DNA of 64,000 nucleotides from Sphaerisporangium fuscum (GTDB lineage Bacteria > Actinomycetota > Actinomycetes > Streptosporangiales > Streptosporangiaceae). Each line of letters opens with the position of its first letter. Position 1 is the stretch's first letter. This document shows, piece after piece, positions 7,955-16,771 of this stretch. The position numbers and the translations under genes were made by a program. A model generated the notes under the pieces. The model was given only the letters and a program-made list of their open reading frames with translations, searched no databases and had not been told where the DNA came from. The stretch lies in NCBI RefSeq assembly GCF_018531465.1, contig NZ_JAHDTF010000005.1:62001-126000 (forward strand), in the 5' to 3' direction.

Positions 7955-8539
7955 ATGGCGGAGGAGTTGGCCCGGCTGACCGACCTGCTGTACGAGATCG
8001 GCCTGCTCAAGCGCTACAGGCGTACAGGTTGGCTGGTTGCAGGGGTCCGGGATCCGGAGAGCATCGCTGATCATTCTTTCCGGACTTCGATCATCGCGGT
8101 CGTGATCGCAGCACTGGAAGGCGGCAATCCGGAGCGGGCGGCGCTCTTGAGTCTCCTGCATGACACCCAGGAGACCAGGACGACAGATATCCCTCACATC
8201 GGGAAGCGCTACGTGAAGGCCACCGCCAACAAGGACATAACCGCCGACCAGACGCGCTGCATCCCCGAGTCGGTAGGCGGGATGATCAGAGGCGCAGTGA
8301 GCGAGTACGAAGAGAGGTCGAGCCTCGAAGCGGTCTGCGCTCGTGACGCCGACAAACTGGAGTGCTTGATCCAGGCTCTGGAATACCGTGAGCAGGGTAA
8401 TCAGAACATGCAGCCGTGGATCGATAGCTCCCTCGCATCGCTCAAGACGGCTTCTGCGAAACGCCTCGCGGACGAAGCGCTGCGTACGGGGTCGCTCGAC
8501 TGGATGACACGCGTCCTTAATGGAAACCAGGAAATCTGA
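7955..8539 (+). CDS. HD-domain hydrolase (YfbR-like nucleotidase family)
   Basis: A 194-aa protein with the metal-binding HD pattern: His in ADHSFRTSI (about residue 47), HD in LLHDTQET (about residues 69-70) and a distal Asp in ARDADKLECL (about residue 137). This order and length match HD_3/YfbR-like hydrolases, which remove phosphate from deoxynucleoside monophosphates or related substrates. GAGAGGGG precedes the ATG. It lies 17 bases after the XRE gene and would have shared its transcript; the insertion element probably lowers or changes its expression. The true substrate is unknown. Confidence 0.82.
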   Translation: MAEELARLTDLLYEIGLLKRYRRTGWLVAGVRDPESIADHSFRTSIIAVVIAALEGGNPERAALLSLLHDTQETRTTDIPHIGKRYVKATANKDITADQTRCIPESVGGMIRGAVSEYEERSSLEAVCARDADKLECLIQALEYREQGNQNMQPWIDSSLASLKTASAKRLADEALRTGSLDWMTRVLNGNQEI

Positions 8540-8571
8540 TCCTCATTCAAATGAGGGTTCGGTGACCTGTC

Positions 8572-8602
8572 CGGCTCCCATCCGGGCTCTGGATGGGAGC
8601 CG
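8572..8602 (+). terminator. Strong hairpin after the HD-domain gene
   Basis: A perfect 12-bp stem (CGGCTCCCATCC with GGATGGGAGCCG) and 7-base loop, 33 bases after the HD-domain stop. There is no U-run, as is common in high-GC actinobacteria. Confidence 0.75.
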
Positions 8603-8759
8603 TGTTCGCCTGGTCACCTGCCACATCGGCCCCAGGCCTTGGCGCTATCGTCGGTCGCCACCATTACTTCGACGGCACATTTGCGGGTCGGCGAGTCGTG
8701 AGTGAGGCGAGGGGCGCCTTGGATAAAGCGCGCCGAAGGCACCTTTTTCAGGGAGCCGA

Positions 8760-9779
8760 TCACCCGGACCGGGCGGGGGAGAAGGCGTCCTTGGCCAGGG
8801 TGGCCGGGGTGCCGGAGCCGTCGGCGGGGACCTTCCAGACGTCGGTGGTGTCGGCGCGCAGGCGGGCGTACATGACCGTGTGGTCGTCGTACCAGGCGGC
8901 CTGGTCGTCGACGTTCGCGGTCTCCGCCAGCGCGGTCTCGCGGCCACTGCGCAGGTCGAGGACGTGCAGGCGCCACGGGCTCGACTGGTCGCCGGTGCGC
9001 TTCTTGTACGCCAGCCGGGTGCCGTCCGGCGACAGCGAGGGGCACTCGGGTCCCTCGCGGACGACGTTCATGCGCCCGGCCGCGAAGTCGCCCTTCACGA
9101 GGTACACGCGTCCGGCGGTCGAGGCGGTGGCGTAGAAGGTGTTGTCGTCGGAGGTGAAGGTGACGCCCCAGTAGTTGAGGTCGACCGCGCGCTCCGGTTC
9201 GCCGTCCTTGTAGAGCGTGAACGTCTCCAGGCTGTTCACCACCTTGCCCGTGCGGGTGTCGAGGATCCCCGTGCGGGTGGCGAAGCCGACGCTGAGGTAG
9301 GAGTCGCCGGTGGTGAAGACCGTCCACGAGACCATGCGGCCGTCCGCGGAGACCCGCGCCCGGCTCGGCACGCCCGGCAGCGCCACCCGGCGCACCTCGC
9401 GCAGGTCGCCGTCGAGGATGATCGCGTCGGACTTGGTGACGACGCCGGGCACGACGCGCAGGCACACGGCCGTGCGCTCGGCGGCGTAGAAGCGACGGCA
9501 GCTCACGCCGGTCGACCGCGCCGGCCCCTTGCCCGCGTCGCCGATCGCGTACACGATGCCGCTGTCCGCGCCGGGGCCCGCCCGGACGACGTACAGGTCG
9601 TCGCTCTCGCCGAGCTTGACCGGGACGGGGGACGGGACCCCGGCGCCGCCGCCGGCCCGCGCCGCGGCCACCGCCTGGCTGTGCTCGCGCGATCGCAGGA
9701 CCACGACGAGGACGGCGGCCACGAGGACGACGGACGCGACGGCGGCGACCGCCAGCCGAGCCTTGGGGGAAAGCCGCAT
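8760..9779 (-). CDS. Membrane-anchored TolB-like beta-propeller protein
   Basis: A 339-aa protein with a basic start (MRLSPKAR) and one hydrophobic helix (about residues 9-29), so it is held in the membrane with the rest outside. The body has repeated propeller-type blades with signatures such as ARVSADGRMVSWTVF, CPSLSPDGTRLAYKKR and WRLHVLDLRSGRETAL, as in TolB/WD40-like proteins. It is the last gene of the exopolysaccharide operon, three bases after the acetyltransferase gene. A role in handling or sensing exported polysaccharide is a guess from its place. A fragment resembling residues around ASTAGRVYLVKGD occurs at about 1.8 kb. Confidence 0.75.
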   Translation of the reverse strand: MRLSPKARLAVAAVASVVLVAAVLVVVLRSREHSQAVAAARAGGGAGVPSPVPVKLGESDDLYVVRAGPGADSGIVYAIGDAGKGPARSTGVSCRRFYAAERTAVCLRVVPGVVTKSDAIILDGDLREVRRVALPGVPSRARVSADGRMVSWTVFTTGDSYLSVGFATRTGILDTRTGKVVNSLETFTLYKDGEPERAVDLNYWGVTFTSDDNTFYATASTAGRVYLVKGDFAAGRMNVVREGPECPSLSPDGTRLAYKKRTGDQSSPWRLHVLDLRSGRETALAETANVDDQAAWYDDHTVMYARLRADTTDVWKVPADGSGTPATLAKDAFSPARSG

Positions 9780-9782
9780 GGG

Positions 9783-10466
9783 TCAGTCGGAGCCCTCGGC
9801 GGATCCGCCGGGCCCGGCGGTGCCCGGGCTCTCCGTCGAGCCGGTACCAAGCTCCCCCGCCTTCGCGGGAGCGGGGCCGGTGAGCGTGCCGTCCTGTTCG
9901 GTGTAGAGCTCGCCGGTGGACGGGCAGCGCCAGCGGCCGTCGCCGAGGTCGGCCAGGGGGACGCCGGCGCGGCCCACCCAGCCGATCCTGCGGGCGGGCA
10001 CGCCGGCGACCAGCGCGAAGTCGGGCACGTCGCGGGAGACCACCGCGCCGGCCGCGACCAGCGCGTGGCGTCCGATGGTGCGCCCGGCCACGATCACCGC
10101 ACGGGCGCCCACGGAGGCGCCTTCGCGCACGGTCACTCCTTCGGCGGACCAGTCGCCGTCTCTCTTCAGGGCGCCTTCGACGTCGGTCGACCGGGGGTAC
10201 ATGTCGTTGGTCAGGACGGCGGCCGGCCCGATGAACACGCCGTCCTCCAGAACGGCGGGCTCGTACACCAGCGCGTAGTTCTGCAGCTTGACGTTGTCGC
10301 CGACGATCACGCCGGGCCCGACGTAGGCGCCGCGGCCGAGGATGCAGCCCCGGCCGAGCACGGCCTTCTCACGTACCTGGGCCAGGTGCCAGACGGTCGT
10401 GCCGTCGCCGATCTCGGCGGCCGGGTCGACGTCCGCGGTCGGCGCGATCCTCACTTCGGTTGCCAT
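9783..10466 (-). CDS. Left-handed beta-helix acetyltransferase (WbpD-like)
   Basis: A 227-aa hexapeptide-repeat transferase. Imperfect [LIV]-G-x4 repeats run through residues 10-175 (IGDGTTVWHLAQV, VGPGVIVGDN, VGARAVIVAGRTIG, RHALVAAGAVVSRDVP). The sequence closely follows WbpD/WlbB-type enzymes that N-acetylate UDP-3-amino sugars such as UDP-2-acetamido-3-amino-glucuronate. The C-terminus adds ~50 residues with a small Cys-containing strand region and a Gly/Pro/Ser tail. AAGGACAGGG stands before ATG 10466; a longer ORF upstream would overlap the GT2 gene. It probably modifies a nucleotide sugar for the same polysaccharide. Confidence 0.8.
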   Translation of the reverse strand: MATEVRIAPTADVDPAAEIGDGTTVWHLAQVREKAVLGRGCILGRGAYVGPGVIVGDNVKLQNYALVYEPAVLEDGVFIGPAAVLTNDMYPRSTDVEGALKRDGDWSAEGVTVREGASVGARAVIVAGRTIGRHALVAAGAVVSRDVPDFALVAGVPARRIGWVGRAGVPLADLGDGRWRCPSTGELYTEQDGTLTGPAPAKAGELGTGSTESPGTAGPGGSAEGSD

Positions 10467-10501
10467 CCCTGTCCTTCGCTCCGCGGCCTCGGAATACCTG
10501 T

Positions 10502-11464
10502 TCACGTGCGAGCGCCGGACCAGCCCTTGGTCCACTGGCCGCGCGCCCGCCACAGGCCGCGCCAGTCGTCGGCCTTGGTGGTGGGCCTGCCCTGCCGGTC
10601 GGCGCCGGGCGCGCTCATGAAGCGGCCGGCGAGCGCCCGCAGCAGCACCCCCGCCTTGAGGAACGTGACGCCGAGCCCGCGCAGCACCGGCGGGAAGTGC
10701 CGCCGTACGAGCGTGACCTTACCGGTGAACAGCAGCACCTGCTTGCGCAGGGAACTGGACGACGACATGCCGGCCGGGTGGACGAACGTCGCGGCGGCGG
10801 TGACCGACGGCCGGTACCCCGCGGCCGCGGCGCGCAGGCACATGTCGGCGTCCTCGGCGTACATGAAGAAGCTCTTGTCGAACCCGCCCAGCCGGTCCCA
10901 GACCCGCCGGTCGACGAGCATCATGCCGCCGGTGACGATGGGCACCCGGCGCACCTCGTCCGGCGCGCCGCTCCACGGGCGGGGCGATTCGGGGTCGAAC
11001 CTCGGGCGGCCGGGGAACAGCGTGCTCAGCCCGGTGCCGAAGCAGAACAGCGACCACAGGGTGGGCCTGCCCCACCACGAGCGCGGATCGGTCTCCCCGG
11101 TCTCGGTGAGGCACCGGCCGCCGGCGATGCCGACCGCGGGGTCGCGCCGGGCGAGGTCGACCAGCACGCGCGGGGTGTCCGGGGACACCCGGGCGTCGGG
11201 GTTGACGAACAGCAGGTAGTCGCCCTTGGCGACCTCCGCGCCGGCGTGGCAGCCCCGGGCGAAGCCGTCGTTCACGTCACGCGCGACCACCCGCGCCCAC
11301 GGCGCCAGCTCCCGCACCTTCTCGACGGTGCCGTCGCCGGAGGCGTTGTCGACCACGATCAGTTCGGCGTCCATGCCGGCGAGGGCCTTCTCGAGCGCGG
11401 CCAGGCACGTGCCGACGTACGCGCCGGAGCGGTAGGTGAGGACGACGACGGACAGCTCGGTCAC
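10502..11464 (-). CDS. Glycosyltransferase family 2, rhamnosyltransferase-like
   Basis: A 320-aa GT-A glycosyltransferase. It starts MTELSVVVLTYRSG and has the nucleotide-binding VVDNASGDGTVEKV, the metal-binding region LFVNPDARV, and GGFDKSFFMYAEDADMCLRA, the acceptor/catalytic segment of WbbL-type rhamnosyltransferases. The C-terminus is basic and amphipathic, suiting attachment to the membrane face. The rmlA, rmlB and rmlD genes in this operon make dTDP-rhamnose a likely donor (inference). Confidence 0.85.
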   Translation of the reverse strand: MTELSVVVLTYRSGAYVGTCLAALEKALAGMDAELIVVDNASGDGTVEKVRELAPWARVVARDVNDGFARGCHAGAEVAKGDYLLFVNPDARVSPDTPRVLVDLARRDPAVGIAGGRCLTETGETDPRSWWGRPTLWSLFCFGTGLSTLFPGRPRFDPESPRPWSGAPDEVRRVPIVTGGMMLVDRRVWDRLGGFDKSFFMYAEDADMCLRAAAAGYRPSVTAAATFVHPAGMSSSSSLRKQVLLFTGKVTLVRRHFPPVLRGLGVTFLKAGVLLRALAGRFMSAPGADRQGRPTTKADDWRGLWRARGQWTKGWSGART

Positions 11465-11483
11465 GAGGTTCCCCTCCGCGCGA

Positions 11484-12680
11484 TCATCCTTCGGTCCCGC
11501 GCAGGTCGCACAGCCAGGCGTACAGCAGCCAGCCCAGCTCGTACGGCCGGCACTCGCGGTCGACGGCCACCGGCGGGTAGACCTTGTCGAGCACCGACAG
11601 GCGGGCCCCCTGCATCACGCGGGTGGCGGCGGCGCGGGCCCCGCGGACGACCTTGCGCGGGTCCTCGCGGGCGGCCTTGCGCCAGGTGAGGTCGAGCTCG
11701 GGGAGCACCAGCCTCTCGCCGGTCTCGGGGCGCTCCAGCATCCAGCGCAGGCCGAGCGCGATCTCGTCCATCCGGAGCCGCCCGCCGGCGTCGGCGAGGT
11801 CGAGGAGGGCCATCGGCCCCATGGAGAGCTGGTGCACGCTGTAGACGGGGTACCCCTCGACGACGGCCCCCGAGCGGGCGTCGTAGTGCCACCACCACTG
11901 GCCCTCCGCGCCCTGCGCGGCGCAGATGCCCTCGGACACCTGCTCGGCGGCGCGCAGCGCCTCGGCGTCGCCCGTGAGGGCGTGCAGGCGGGCGAGCGCC
12001 TGCAGGGGGTACACCTGGTCGGCGAAGCAGCCCACGTGGGCGCGGTACCAGGGCACCAGGGGCCCCGCGGCCGGGCCGAGCACGTGCCGGTAGAGCCGGT
12101 CCTCGGCGAGACCGCCGAGGATGCGGGCCCGCGACCGCTCCAGGCGGGCGTCGGGGACGTCCCCGCCGGCCTTGCGGGCCGCGACGAGGCCGGCCAGGGC
12201 CCAGGCCGCCTCGACGGTGTACACCTGCGCGCCGTCGCTCAGGGCGTCGTCGAGGCGTGCGAGGTGCTCCAGGGCCGCGGGCAGCTCGGGATGGCCGGTC
12301 TCGGCAGCCGCCCACGCGATCAGCGCGGCGTCGCCGAGCCCGGTGACCTGCGGCAGCCGCTTCACCAGCCGTCCGGCGAGCTCCAGGGCCGTCTCACCGG
12401 CCAGGGCCTGGCGCTGGCGCTCCTCGGGCAGTGTGTTGACCCCGAGGGCGACGATGGCGGTGTAGCGGACGCTGCGGCCCTCGGGCACGGCCGTCCACTT
12501 CGCGTCGGCGCCGTCGCCCTCGACCCGGCCGCGGCGGGTGAAGACGAACTCCCCGTCGACGTAGCCCGGAGGCAGCCCGCGCACGGCGAGGTCGACCATG
12601 TCCGTCACGAAACCCGGCAGCGGATCGGAACCACCGGCCTGGCCGGGGCCCAGCAGCGCCATGCGGCGGCTCGGGGTCAC
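11484..12680 (-). CDS. Unknown protein, probable alpha-helical barrel, of polysaccharide clusters
   Basis: A 398-aa protein. GTG 12680 is chosen because AAGGAGG lies six bases before it. The sequence is Ala/Leu/Trp-rich with repeating helix pairs (LGDAALIAWAAAETGHPEL, YTVEAAWALAGLVAARK, QVYPLQALARLHALTGD, EGQWWWHYDARSG), like (alpha/alpha) barrel proteins that act on sugars. I cannot name a family or catalytic residues. Between a GT2 gene and a WecG/TagA gene it probably takes part in polysaccharide assembly or trimming. Confidence 0.65.
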   Translation of the reverse strand: MTPSRRMALLGPGQAGGSDPLPGFVTDMVDLAVRGLPPGYVDGEFVFTRRGRVEGDGADAKWTAVPEGRSVRYTAIVALGVNTLPEERQRQALAGETALELAGRLVKRLPQVTGLGDAALIAWAAAETGHPELPAALEHLARLDDALSDGAQVYTVEAAWALAGLVAARKAGGDVPDARLERSRARILGGLAEDRLYRHVLGPAAGPLVPWYRAHVGCFADQVYPLQALARLHALTGDAEALRAAEQVSEGICAAQGAEGQWWWHYDARSGAVVEGYPVYSVHQLSMGPMALLDLADAGGRLRMDEIALGLRWMLERPETGERLVLPELDLTWRKAAREDPRKVVRGARAAATRVMQGARLSVLDKVYPPVAVDRECRPYELGWLLYAWLCDLRGTEG

Positions 12681-12752
12681 GTTGTCCTCCTTCATCTGGG
12701 TGGAACGCATCTGGGTGGCGCGTCTACTGGGACGGCGCGTGTGGGGCGGTGC

Positions 12753-13514
12753 TCATCGTCTCCGCCGCAGGCGTTCCCGGGCGAGCATCAGCAGGAAGGC
12801 CGCGTTGGTCTTCAGGTAGCGCGGTCCGAGCCGCATCGGTTCCTGCAGGAGCCGGTAGAGCCATTCGAGGCCGAGGCGCTGCCAGGCGCGGGGGGCGCGG
12901 CGTGTCTCCCCGGCGAGGATGTCGAAGGAGCCGCCCACGCCATGGATGATCTTAGCCCCGGTCGTCTCCCCCCACTCGCCCACGAAGATCTCCTTCTTCG
13001 GCGAGGTGATGCCGAGGAAGAGCATGTCGGCGCGGGTCGCGGCGATCTCCCGGGCCACCTGCCCGGCCTCGTCGTCGGTGAAGTAGCCGTCGCGGGCGCC
13101 GGCGACCACCAGCCCCGGGAACCGCCGCCGTACCTCGTCGAGCACCCGGGACAGCACCTCGGGACGCGCGCCCAGGAAGTACACCCGGTGCCCCCGCCGC
13201 GCGCCCTCGGCGAGCAGTTCGAGGAACAGGTCGATGCCCGCGACCCGCTCGGGCAGCGGATGCCCGAGCACCCGGGACGCCCAGACGACCGCCTGCCCGT
13301 CGGCGAGGACGAGGTCGCAGTCGAGCACCGACTCGCGCAGCATGGCGTCCCCGCGCATGTTGACGATCTTGGCGGCGTTCACCACGCCGATGCTGATCCG
13401 GCGGCCGTCGTCGATGGCGTCCACGCACCGGGCGACGACGTCGCGCATGGTCAGCGCGTCGAGGACGGTGCCGAGTACCACCTGCCGCCCCGGAGTTCCC
13501 TGGACCGCGCTCAC
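12753..13514 (-). CDS. WecG/TagA/CpsF family glycosyltransferase (GT26)
   Basis: A 253-aa protein of typical GT26 length. Family signatures visible are VVNAAKIVNMR, DCDLVLADGQAVVWASRVLG, RVYFLGARPEVL, and LFLGITSPKKEIFVGEW (the GxP.QE-like segment) followed by HGVGGSFDILAGETRRAP. These enzymes move N-acetylmannosamine (or its uronate) from a UDP-sugar to a lipid-linked sugar at the inner membrane face. GTG start with AAGGGAG upstream. The final Arg-rich tail (RERLRRRR) may bind lipid head groups. Confidence 0.88.
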   Translation of the reverse strand: MSAVQGTPGRQVVLGTVLDALTMRDVVARCVDAIDDGRRISIGVVNAAKIVNMRGDAMLRESVLDCDLVLADGQAVVWASRVLGHPLPERVAGIDLFLELLAEGARRGHRVYFLGARPEVLSRVLDEVRRRFPGLVVAGARDGYFTDDEAGQVAREIAATRADMLFLGITSPKKEIFVGEWGETTGAKIIHGVGGSFDILAGETRRAPRAWQRLGLEWLYRLLQEPMRLGPRYLKTNAAFLLMLARERLRRRR

Positions 13515-13575
13515 CGGGACGCTCCCTTCGGCCCGCGTCCTGCCCGCATCGGGGCACTCGCCCGCCGCTTCGCGG

Positions 13576-14934
13576 TCATGCCGTTTCCTTTCCGCGCGCT
13601 GCTCCGCGCGCGAATCTCCCGGAGAAAGGCGACGATCCCCCGCGGAGGAGGACCGCCGCGAGGACCAGGGCGAGGCCGAGCCCGGTGGCCATCGCCGCGA
13701 GGGCGGGCCGGGGGCCGAGCAACGTCCACAGCGCCCCGAAGCACCAGGCCCCGGCCATCGCCGCGAGGGCCTGGCCCGTCTGGACGATCGCCAGCCCCAT
13801 CGTGCGCCGCTCCTTGGGCACCAGGGGCCCGGCCAGCGCGCTGACGACGCCGTCGGTCGCCGCGTAGCCGAGGCCGCGCAGCCCGAGCGCGGCCACGAGC
13901 GCCGCGACGCCGCCCCCGAAGATGACCAGCAGGTAGCAGGCGAGCACCGCGAGGTAGCCGCCGAGCATCACCCGGGAGGGGCCGTAGCGGTCGGCGAGGC
14001 GGCCGAACGGCATCGCGGCGACCAGGTACGCGGCCGAGATCCCGACCGGGACCAGCGGCAGCCAGTTCGCGGCGATGTCGAGCCGCTGCTGCGCCAGCAG
14101 GGCGAGGAACGCGTCGCTGATCGTCATCAGCGACAGCGGCAGCACCGCGATCACCACCCGCCGGAACGGCGCCACGCGCAGCATCCCGGCCGCGGCCCCG
14201 AAGGTGAGCCGCTCCTTGCCGCCCTTGTCCGGCATCGAGGGCATCTCGGGTTCGCGGACGAACAGGGCGAGCACCAGCACACCCGCCAGCGCCACGCAGA
14301 AGCTCACCGAGAACACCGAGTCGTAGGCGTCCAGGGTGAGCCACAGGACCCCGAACGTCGCCAGCGGCCCGAGCAGCGCGCCGGCCGTGTCGAGGGCGCG
14401 GTGGAAGCCGAACGCCCGGCCCTGCCCGTCGTTCGGGGCGCTGAGCGAGATGATCGCGTCCCTCGGCGCGGTGCGCAGGCCCTTGCCGGTGCGGTCGACG
14501 CCGATGACCAGGCCGATCAGCGGCACGTTGGTACCGGCCGCCAGGAAGCCCAGCTTCGTGACGGCGGACAGCCCGTATCCGGCCCCGGCCACCGCCTTGC
14601 GACGCTGGAAGCGGTCGGCGACGTGGCCGCCGACCAGGCGCAGCACGGCCGTCGCGCCCGTGTAGAGCCCGTCGAGCAGGCCGAACTGGATGGTACTGAC
14701 ACCGAGGTGGAACACCAGGTAGAGCGGGAGAACGGCCGTGATCATCTCCGAGGAGATGTCGGTCAGGAAGCTGACCATGCCGAGGGCGAGAACGTTGCCC
14801 ACGACGATCCGCCCCGCGCCGCCCGGACCTCGCGGCCCTGCGGCCTCGCCACCGCCACCGGGCGGCGGCGGCCCGTCCGCGCCGTCCCCGGACGCCTTGT
14901 CCGCGTCGTTGCGCCGCGACTCCGACAGGTACAT
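13576..14934 (-). CDS. Major facilitator superfamily transporter
   Basis: A 452-aa protein with about 12 membrane helices after a ~40-residue Gly/Pro-rich cytoplasmic lead. MFS loop motifs appear as GGHVADRFQRRKAV (loop 2-3) and FGRLADRYGPSRVM (loop 8-9). VDRTGKGLRTAPRDA is a segment seen in a subgroup of MFS proteins encoded in actinobacterial sugar clusters. Its start overlaps the rmlD stop (TGATG), so it belongs to the operon. The substrate is unknown; export of a precursor or drug is possible. Confidence 0.82.
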   Translation of the reverse strand: MYLSESRRNDADKASGDGADGPPPPGGGGEAAGPRGPGGAGRIVVGNVLALGMVSFLTDISSEMITAVLPLYLVFHLGVSTIQFGLLDGLYTGATAVLRLVGGHVADRFQRRKAVAGAGYGLSAVTKLGFLAAGTNVPLIGLVIGVDRTGKGLRTAPRDAIISLSAPNDGQGRAFGFHRALDTAGALLGPLATFGVLWLTLDAYDSVFSVSFCVALAGVLVLALFVREPEMPSMPDKGGKERLTFGAAAGMLRVAPFRRVVIAVLPLSLMTISDAFLALLAQQRLDIAANWLPLVPVGISAAYLVAAMPFGRLADRYGPSRVMLGGYLAVLACYLLVIFGGGVAALVAALGLRGLGYAATDGVVSALAGPLVPKERRTMGLAIVQTGQALAAMAGAWCFGALWTLLGPRPALAAMATGLGLALVLAAVLLRGGSSPFSGRFARGAARGKETA

Positions 14935-15806
14935 CAGGCGCGGCCTCCGGCGATCAGCGGCCAGGCGGCGTGCAGGGCCTCGCGCCAGTGGCGCATCGGG
15001 GTGAGGCCGGCCGCCGCCCAGGAGCCGTGGCCGAGCACGCTGTAGGCGGGGCGCGCGGCGGGACGTGGGAAGGCGTCGGCCCTGGTGGGCCTGACCCGTC
15101 CGGGGTCGGCGCCGAGCAGCGTGAAGACCTCGCGGGCCAGCTCGTACCAGGTCGCCTGGCCCGAGCTGGTGCCGTGGTAGACACCCGGCGGCGCGTCGGC
15201 GCGCGCCAGCCGCAGCAACTGCGCGGCGAGGTCGCCGGCCCAGGTCGGCTGGCCGAGCTGGTCGTCGACGACGTCGACGGTGTCCCGCGACCGTTCGAGC
15301 GCGATCATGGTGCGGACGAAGTCGCGCCCCGTCGTGCCGTACAGCCAGGCGGTCCGCACGACGTAGCCGCTGTGCGGCAGCGCTCCCAGCACGGCCCGTT
15401 CGCCCGCGAGCTTGGTGCGGCCGTAGGCGTTCACCGGCGCGACCGGGGCGTCCTCCCGGTACGGCGCGCGGGCCCTACCGTCGAAGACGTAGTCGGTGGA
15501 GATGTGGAGCAGGCGGGCGTCCACCTCGTCGCATGCCTCGGCCAGCGCGCGCACGCCGTTGCCGTTGACCGCGAGCGCGTCGATCTCACGCGCCTCGGCG
15601 TCGTCGACGGCCGTCCAGGCGGCGCAGTTGACGACGGTGTCGGGCTTCTCGCGCCGTACGACCTCGCGCACCCCGTCGGGATAGCGCAGGTCGAGGCGGT
15701 CGCGGCCGTAGGCGAGCACCTCGGGAGCGGCGGGGTCGGCGGCGAGCTCGGCGACCAGGGCGGTTCCGAGCATGCCGCTCGCGCCGGTCACGAGCAGCCG
15801 GTTCAC
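14934..15806 (-). CDS. rmlD: dTDP-4-dehydrorhamnose reductase
   Basis: A 290-aa extended SDR protein. The nucleotide site is VTGASGMLG near the N-terminus. The later NCAAWTAVDDAE, STDYVFDG and catalytic YGRTK (Tyr/Lys) follow the RmlD pattern, and RTAWLYG is also conserved. It reduces dTDP-4-keto-rhamnose to dTDP-L-rhamnose with NAD(P)H. The GTG start overlaps the rmlB stop (GTGA). No rmlC (3,5-epimerase) gene occurs in the window, so that step must be encoded elsewhere or the sugar is a variant. Confidence 0.9.
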   Translation of the reverse strand: MNRLLVTGASGMLGTALVAELAADPAAPEVLAYGRDRLDLRYPDGVREVVRREKPDTVVNCAAWTAVDDAEAREIDALAVNGNGVRALAEACDEVDARLLHISTDYVFDGRARAPYREDAPVAPVNAYGRTKLAGERAVLGALPHSGYVVRTAWLYGTTGRDFVRTMIALERSRDTVDVVDDQLGQPTWAGDLAAQLLRLARADAPPGVYHGTSSGQATWYELAREVFTLLGADPGRVRPTRADAFPRPAARPAYSVLGHGSWAAAGLTPMRHWREALHAAWPLIAGGRA

Positions 15807-16771
15807 CGGACGCCCTTGAGGTGCTTCCACCAGGAGGGGTTGTCGGCGTACCACCGGACGGTGGCCGCGATGCCCTCGTCGAACCCGGTCGCCGGGGCGT
15901 ATCCCATGGCCCGCAGCTTGGAGTCGTCCAGCGAGTAGCGCCGGTCGTGTCCCTTGCGGTCGGGCACGCGCTCGACCATGCTCCAGTCGGCGCCCACCTC
16001 GTCGAGCAGGCGCTGGGTGAGCTGCAGGTTGGTCAGCTCGGCCGTCCCGGCGATGTGGTAGATCTCGCCCGGCTCGCCGCGTTCGGCCACGAGCTGGATG
16101 CCCCGGCAGTGGTCGTCAACGTGGATCCAGTCGCGGACGTTCCCGCCGTCCCCGTACAGCGGGACCTTCCGCCCCTGGATGAGGTTCGTCACGAAGAGCG
16201 GGATGACCTTCTCCGGGAACTGGTACGGCCCGTAGTTGTTGCCGCAGCGGGTGAGCGACACGGGCAACCCGTGGGTGACGGCGTACGCCAGGGCGATAAG
16301 GTCGCCGCCCGCCTTGGCCGCGGAGTACGGCGAGCGCGGGCGCACCGCGGCGTCCTCGCGCCAGGAGCCCTCGTCGATGGACCCGTACACCTCGTCGGTG
16401 GACACCTGCACGACCTTCGGCACGGCGGCGTCCAGGCAGGCCTGCATCAGCGTCTGCGTGCCGAGCACGTTGGTGCGCACGAAGTCCGCCGGGCCGTCGA
16501 TCGACCGGTCGACGTGCGACTCGGCGGCGAAGTTGACCACCAGGTCGTGCCCGGGCACGACCTCGGCGAGCAGCCCGGCGTCGCAGATGTCGCCGTGCAC
16601 GAAGTCGTAGCCGCCGTCGGCCGGCTCGAGGTTCGCGAGGTTCCCCGCGTACGTCAGCGCGTCGAGCACGGTGACCCGCGCCCCGGCCAGTGCGGGGTAG
16701 CCGCCCGCGACCAGGGTGCGGACATAGTGCGACCCGATGAAACCGGCGCCGCCGGTTACCAGAACCCTCAT
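15803..16771 (-). CDS. rmlB: dTDP-glucose 4,6-dehydratase
   Basis: A 322-aa extended SDR enzyme that turns dTDP-glucose into dTDP-4-keto-6-deoxyglucose. Seen are VTGGAGFIGSHYVR at the start, HGDICD, FAAESHVDRSI, QVSTDEVYGS, YSAAKAGGD (catalytic Tyr/Lys), TRCGNNYGPYQFPEK and DWIHVDDHCRGI. All are strong RmlB signatures. The ATG at 16771 overlaps the rmlA stop by ATGA; the longer upstream frame is only overlap with rmlA. Confidence 0.95.
   Translation of the reverse strand: MRVLVTGGAGFIGSHYVRTLVAGGYPALAGARVTVLDALTYAGNLANLEPADGGYDFVHGDICDAGLLAEVVPGHDLVVNFAAESHVDRSIDGPADFVRTNVLGTQTLMQACLDAAVPKVVQVSTDEVYGSIDEGSWREDAAVRPRSPYSAAKAGGDLIALAYAVTHGLPVSLTRCGNNYGPYQFPEKVIPLFVTNLIQGRKVPLYGDGGNVRDWIHVDDHCRGIQLVAERGEPGEIYHIAGTAELTNLQLTQRLLDEVGADWSMVERVPDRKGHDRRYSLDDSKLRAMGYAPATGFDEGIAATVRWYADNPSWWKHLKGVR

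Noticed and set aside
13234..15045. Long plus-strand ORF across the exopolysaccharide operon
   Set aside because: It is antisense to the WecG and MFS genes and Arg/Pro-rich, as expected for high-GC shadow frames.
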